From: CAZZKG01 sp964654825
GTDB taxonomy: Bacteria; Gemmatimonadota; CAZMKB01
Assembly: GCA_964654825.1 (NCBI GenBank)
Contig: CAZZKG010000111.1
Coordinates: forward strand, 1-6,511
DNA: 6,511 nucleotides
Direction of reading: 5' to 3'
Position numbers and translations under genes: made by a program. Under the pieces are notes generated by a model. That model did no database searches and had not been told where the DNA came from. It was given only the letters and a program-made list of their open reading frames with translations. Positions 5,337-6,511 of this stretch are shown here, in pieces; the stretch's first letter is position 1, and every line of letters starts with the position of its first letter.

Positions 5337-6323
5337 ATGAGCATGAATGTGATGAAGGCTGGAATAACGTTACCGCTGGTGGCAGTTTTTCTTCTCCTGA
5401 CTATCGCTTCATGCGGCAATGAGGATCCCCTCGCTCCCGGCGGCGCCACTATGACGATTTCGGCAAACCCGTTGAGTATTCCCGCCGACGGAGCATCGAC
5501 CACACAGATCGAAGTGGTGATGATGGACAGCTCGGGCAGCGCGCTGAACGGCAACGTCGTCTTTTTCACGACCACACTCGGCAGCATAACCCCTCAGGCG
5601 ACCGTCGACAACGGGATTGCGCGAACCACACTCACCGCGGGGACCAACGAGGGGACGGCCACCGTAACAGCCATCTCGGGATCACTATCGGACACGATCC
5701 AGGTCACGATCGGATTCCAGAACGTCAGTATTTTTCTTACGGCCAATCCTCCGGAGATCCCGGCAGACGGCATTTCAACGTCCACGATCGAGGCATTTGT
5801 CACTGAGGACAAAGGTATCGTTCCCGATGGGACGGATGTGGCATTTACGACGACCCTTGGCACGATCACACCGAATGCCCAGACCGTCAGCGGTCGGGCA
5901 ACAGCCACACTAACGGCCGGAGTCAAGGAAGAAACGGCAACCGTTACTGCCATTGTGAGAAGCACGTCACAAACCACCGATGTGACCATTGGTATCCCGG
6001 TTTCCAATATTACACTTACTGTCAATCCCACAGAATTCGAAGTCGAAACGGCAGACGCTCAGACTCACGTCGCAAGTGTTATCGCCACTGTGTGGGATGC
6101 AGCGGGTAATCCGATTGATAACAAACCTGTGATCATCACGTCCGACAAAGGATCGCTCGATTCGGCGGGGTCGGTTCGGAAAACCGACGAATTCGGGCAG
6201 GTGACCGACACCTTCCGCATTACGATTGCGGTACCTCAGGGGACCTCACAATCGGTCAGGCTTACGGCCACCTCGGGTTCGATCAGCGCGACGGCGACGA
6301 TCACGATCATCAATAAAGGGTAG
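5337..6323 (+). CDS. Lipoprotein with three invasin/intimin-type (Big_1-like) Ig domains
   Basis: The 328-residue protein starts with a lipoprotein signal: a short basic n-region ending at K7, a hydrophobic core (10-24) and a lipobox IASC with the modified Cys at residue 26, followed by GNEDP. Three Ig-like domains follow at about 39-126, 130-219 and 223-327. Domains 1 and 2 repeat in a strict 93-residue register: ANPxxIPADGxST (43-55, 136-148), FTTTLGxITP (77-86, 170-179), and TLTAG (98-102, 191-195) then TATVTA (107-112, 200-205). Domain 3 is more diverged but keeps VNP (229-231), a KGSL turn (271-274) and a final VRLTATSGSISATATITI strand pair. Such domains form rigid extracellular or periplasmic stalks; no catalytic or ligand-binding tip is present, so its role is unknown. 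The gene begins 25 nt after the tRNA CCA end and converges on proline dehydrogenase with 11 bp between the stops. Confidence 0.88.
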   Translation: MSMNVMKAGITLPLVAVFLLLTIASCGNEDPLAPGGATMTISANPLSIPADGASTTQIEVVMMDSSGSALNGNVVFFTTTLGSITPQATVDNGIARTTLTAGTNEGTATVTAISGSLSDTIQVTIGFQNVSIFLTANPPEIPADGISTSTIEAFVTEDKGIVPDGTDVAFTTTLGTITPNAQTVSGRATATLTAGVKEETATVTAIVRSTSQTTDVTIGIPVSNITLTVNPTEFEVETADAQTHVASVIATVWDAAGNPIDNKPVIITSDKGSLDSAGSVRKTDEFGQVTDTFRITIAVPQGTSQSVRLTATSGSISATATITIINKG

Positions 6324-6334
6324 GGAAGGGGCCA

Positions 6335-6511
6335 TTAATCCCTGAACAGGTGTTTCAGGATGAAGAAGACGTTCTCTCTTCGTTCCCTGAGGCGCCGGGC
6401 GAAGTAGGGGAGCCAGTGGGAGCCGTAGGGCACATAGACCCTCATGGTGTACCCTTCCTCGACGATTTCTCTCTGCAGTTTTCGCGCGACTCCATAGAGC
6501 ATCTGAAATTC
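6335..6511 (-). CDS. Proline dehydrogenase, C-terminal 58 residues (partial, runs off the right edge)
   Basis: The minus strand from the edge reads EFQMLYGVAR, then EEGYTMRVYVPYGSHWLPYF, ARRLRERRENVFFI and a short tail ending in LFRD, with the TAA stop at 6337-6335. FQMLYG, VYVPYG and the RRLxER motif form the conserved end of the FAD-binding (beta-alpha)8 barrel of proline dehydrogenase. The paired arginines (fragment residues 39-40) are known in PutA/ProDH to bind the proline carboxylate. The enzyme oxidises proline to pyrroline-5-carboxylate and passes electrons to FAD and the quinone pool. The chain ends about 15 residues after this motif, so it is a stand-alone ProDH and not a PutA fusion to P5C dehydrogenase at the C-terminus. 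Start, promoter and upstream neighbours are outside the window. Confidence 0.9.
   Translation of the reverse strand, partial: EFQMLYGVARKLQREIVEEGYTMRVYVPYGSHWLPYFARRLRERRENVFFILKHLFRD

Noticed and set aside
5165..5422. An open frame running through the tRNA gene into the lipoprotein gene.
   Set aside because: Its core (MGVRIPRPPP-like residues) is the familiar false translation of a tRNA 3' half. The tRNA and the lipoprotein frame explain the same bases better.
5237..5587. A minus-strand open frame with the residues RRARDSNPHEPK opposite the tRNA and lipoprotein start.
   Set aside because: This is the well-known spurious peptide from the reverse complement of tRNA genes; no start signal or domain supports it.
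6341..6359. A small hairpin (CCTGAA / TTCAGG, 7-nt loop) near the convergent gene ends as a terminator.
   Set aside because: It lies inside the proline dehydrogenase coding region, has only six pairs, and has no T-tract on either side, so it is likely chance.
1..6511. CRISPR array, insertion sequence, toxin-antitoxin or defence system.
   Set aside because: No regularly spaced repeats, transposase, nuclease or small paired genes were seen; all long frames are explained by the five genes called.

Overview
The window looks like ordinary chromosomal DNA from a Gram-negative-type bacterium. Evidence for that is a lipoprotein with a clear lipobox, two polytopic envelope proteins, Shine-Dalgarno sites of the GGAGG type and sigma70-like promoters. 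The combination of a YfhO-family membrane protein, a lone L-lysine 6-aminotransferase, an Ig-repeat lipoprotein and a monofunctional-type proline dehydrogenase tail would fit an uncultured lineage of the FCB side of the tree (for example Krumholzibacteria-, Eisenbacteria- or Zixibacteria-like). That taxonomic guess is inference and cannot be proved from this sequence.

Layout. Positions 2-49 may be the last codons of a + strand gene. Positions 50-196 are non-coding and hold three consecutive hairpins. The third is a perfect 11-bp inverted repeat that touches the stop codon of the next gene. Positions 197-3512 (minus strand) are a two-gene operon: a flippase-like membrane protein of the LPG_synthase_TM / UPF0104 type, overlapping by 23 bp with a large YfhO-family membrane protein. 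Both probably act in cell-surface glycan or lipid-linked sugar handling. Positions 3513-3732 form a divergent control region with two well-formed sigma70-like promoters back to back. Positions 3733-5082 (+) encode L-lysine 6-aminotransferase (lat). Positions 5083-5224 hold two small hairpins and a promoter. Positions 5225-5311 are tRNA-Ser(UGA) with an encoded CCA. Only 25 nt further on, at 5337-6323, is a lipoprotein with three invasin-type Ig domains. The window ends in the C-terminal 58 residues of a proline dehydrogenase on the minus strand (6335-6511), convergent with the lipoprotein gene.

How the genes work together. The flippase-like protein and the YfhO protein are likely translationally coupled and co-transcribed. 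Lat turns lysine into 2-aminoadipate 6-semialdehyde (which cyclises to piperideine-6-carboxylate), and proline dehydrogenase makes the one-carbon-shorter analogue pyrroline-5-carboxylate. The two could belong to one amino-acid catabolic programme, but they lie in different transcription units with a tRNA and a lipoprotein gene between them, so this may be chance. The lipoprotein gene has no room for its own conventional promoter after the tRNA and is probably read from the tRNA transcript. I found no mobile element, CRISPR array, defence system or clearly new multi-gene system. The best unexplained items are the hairpin cluster at 68-197 and the tRNA-lipoprotein arrangement.
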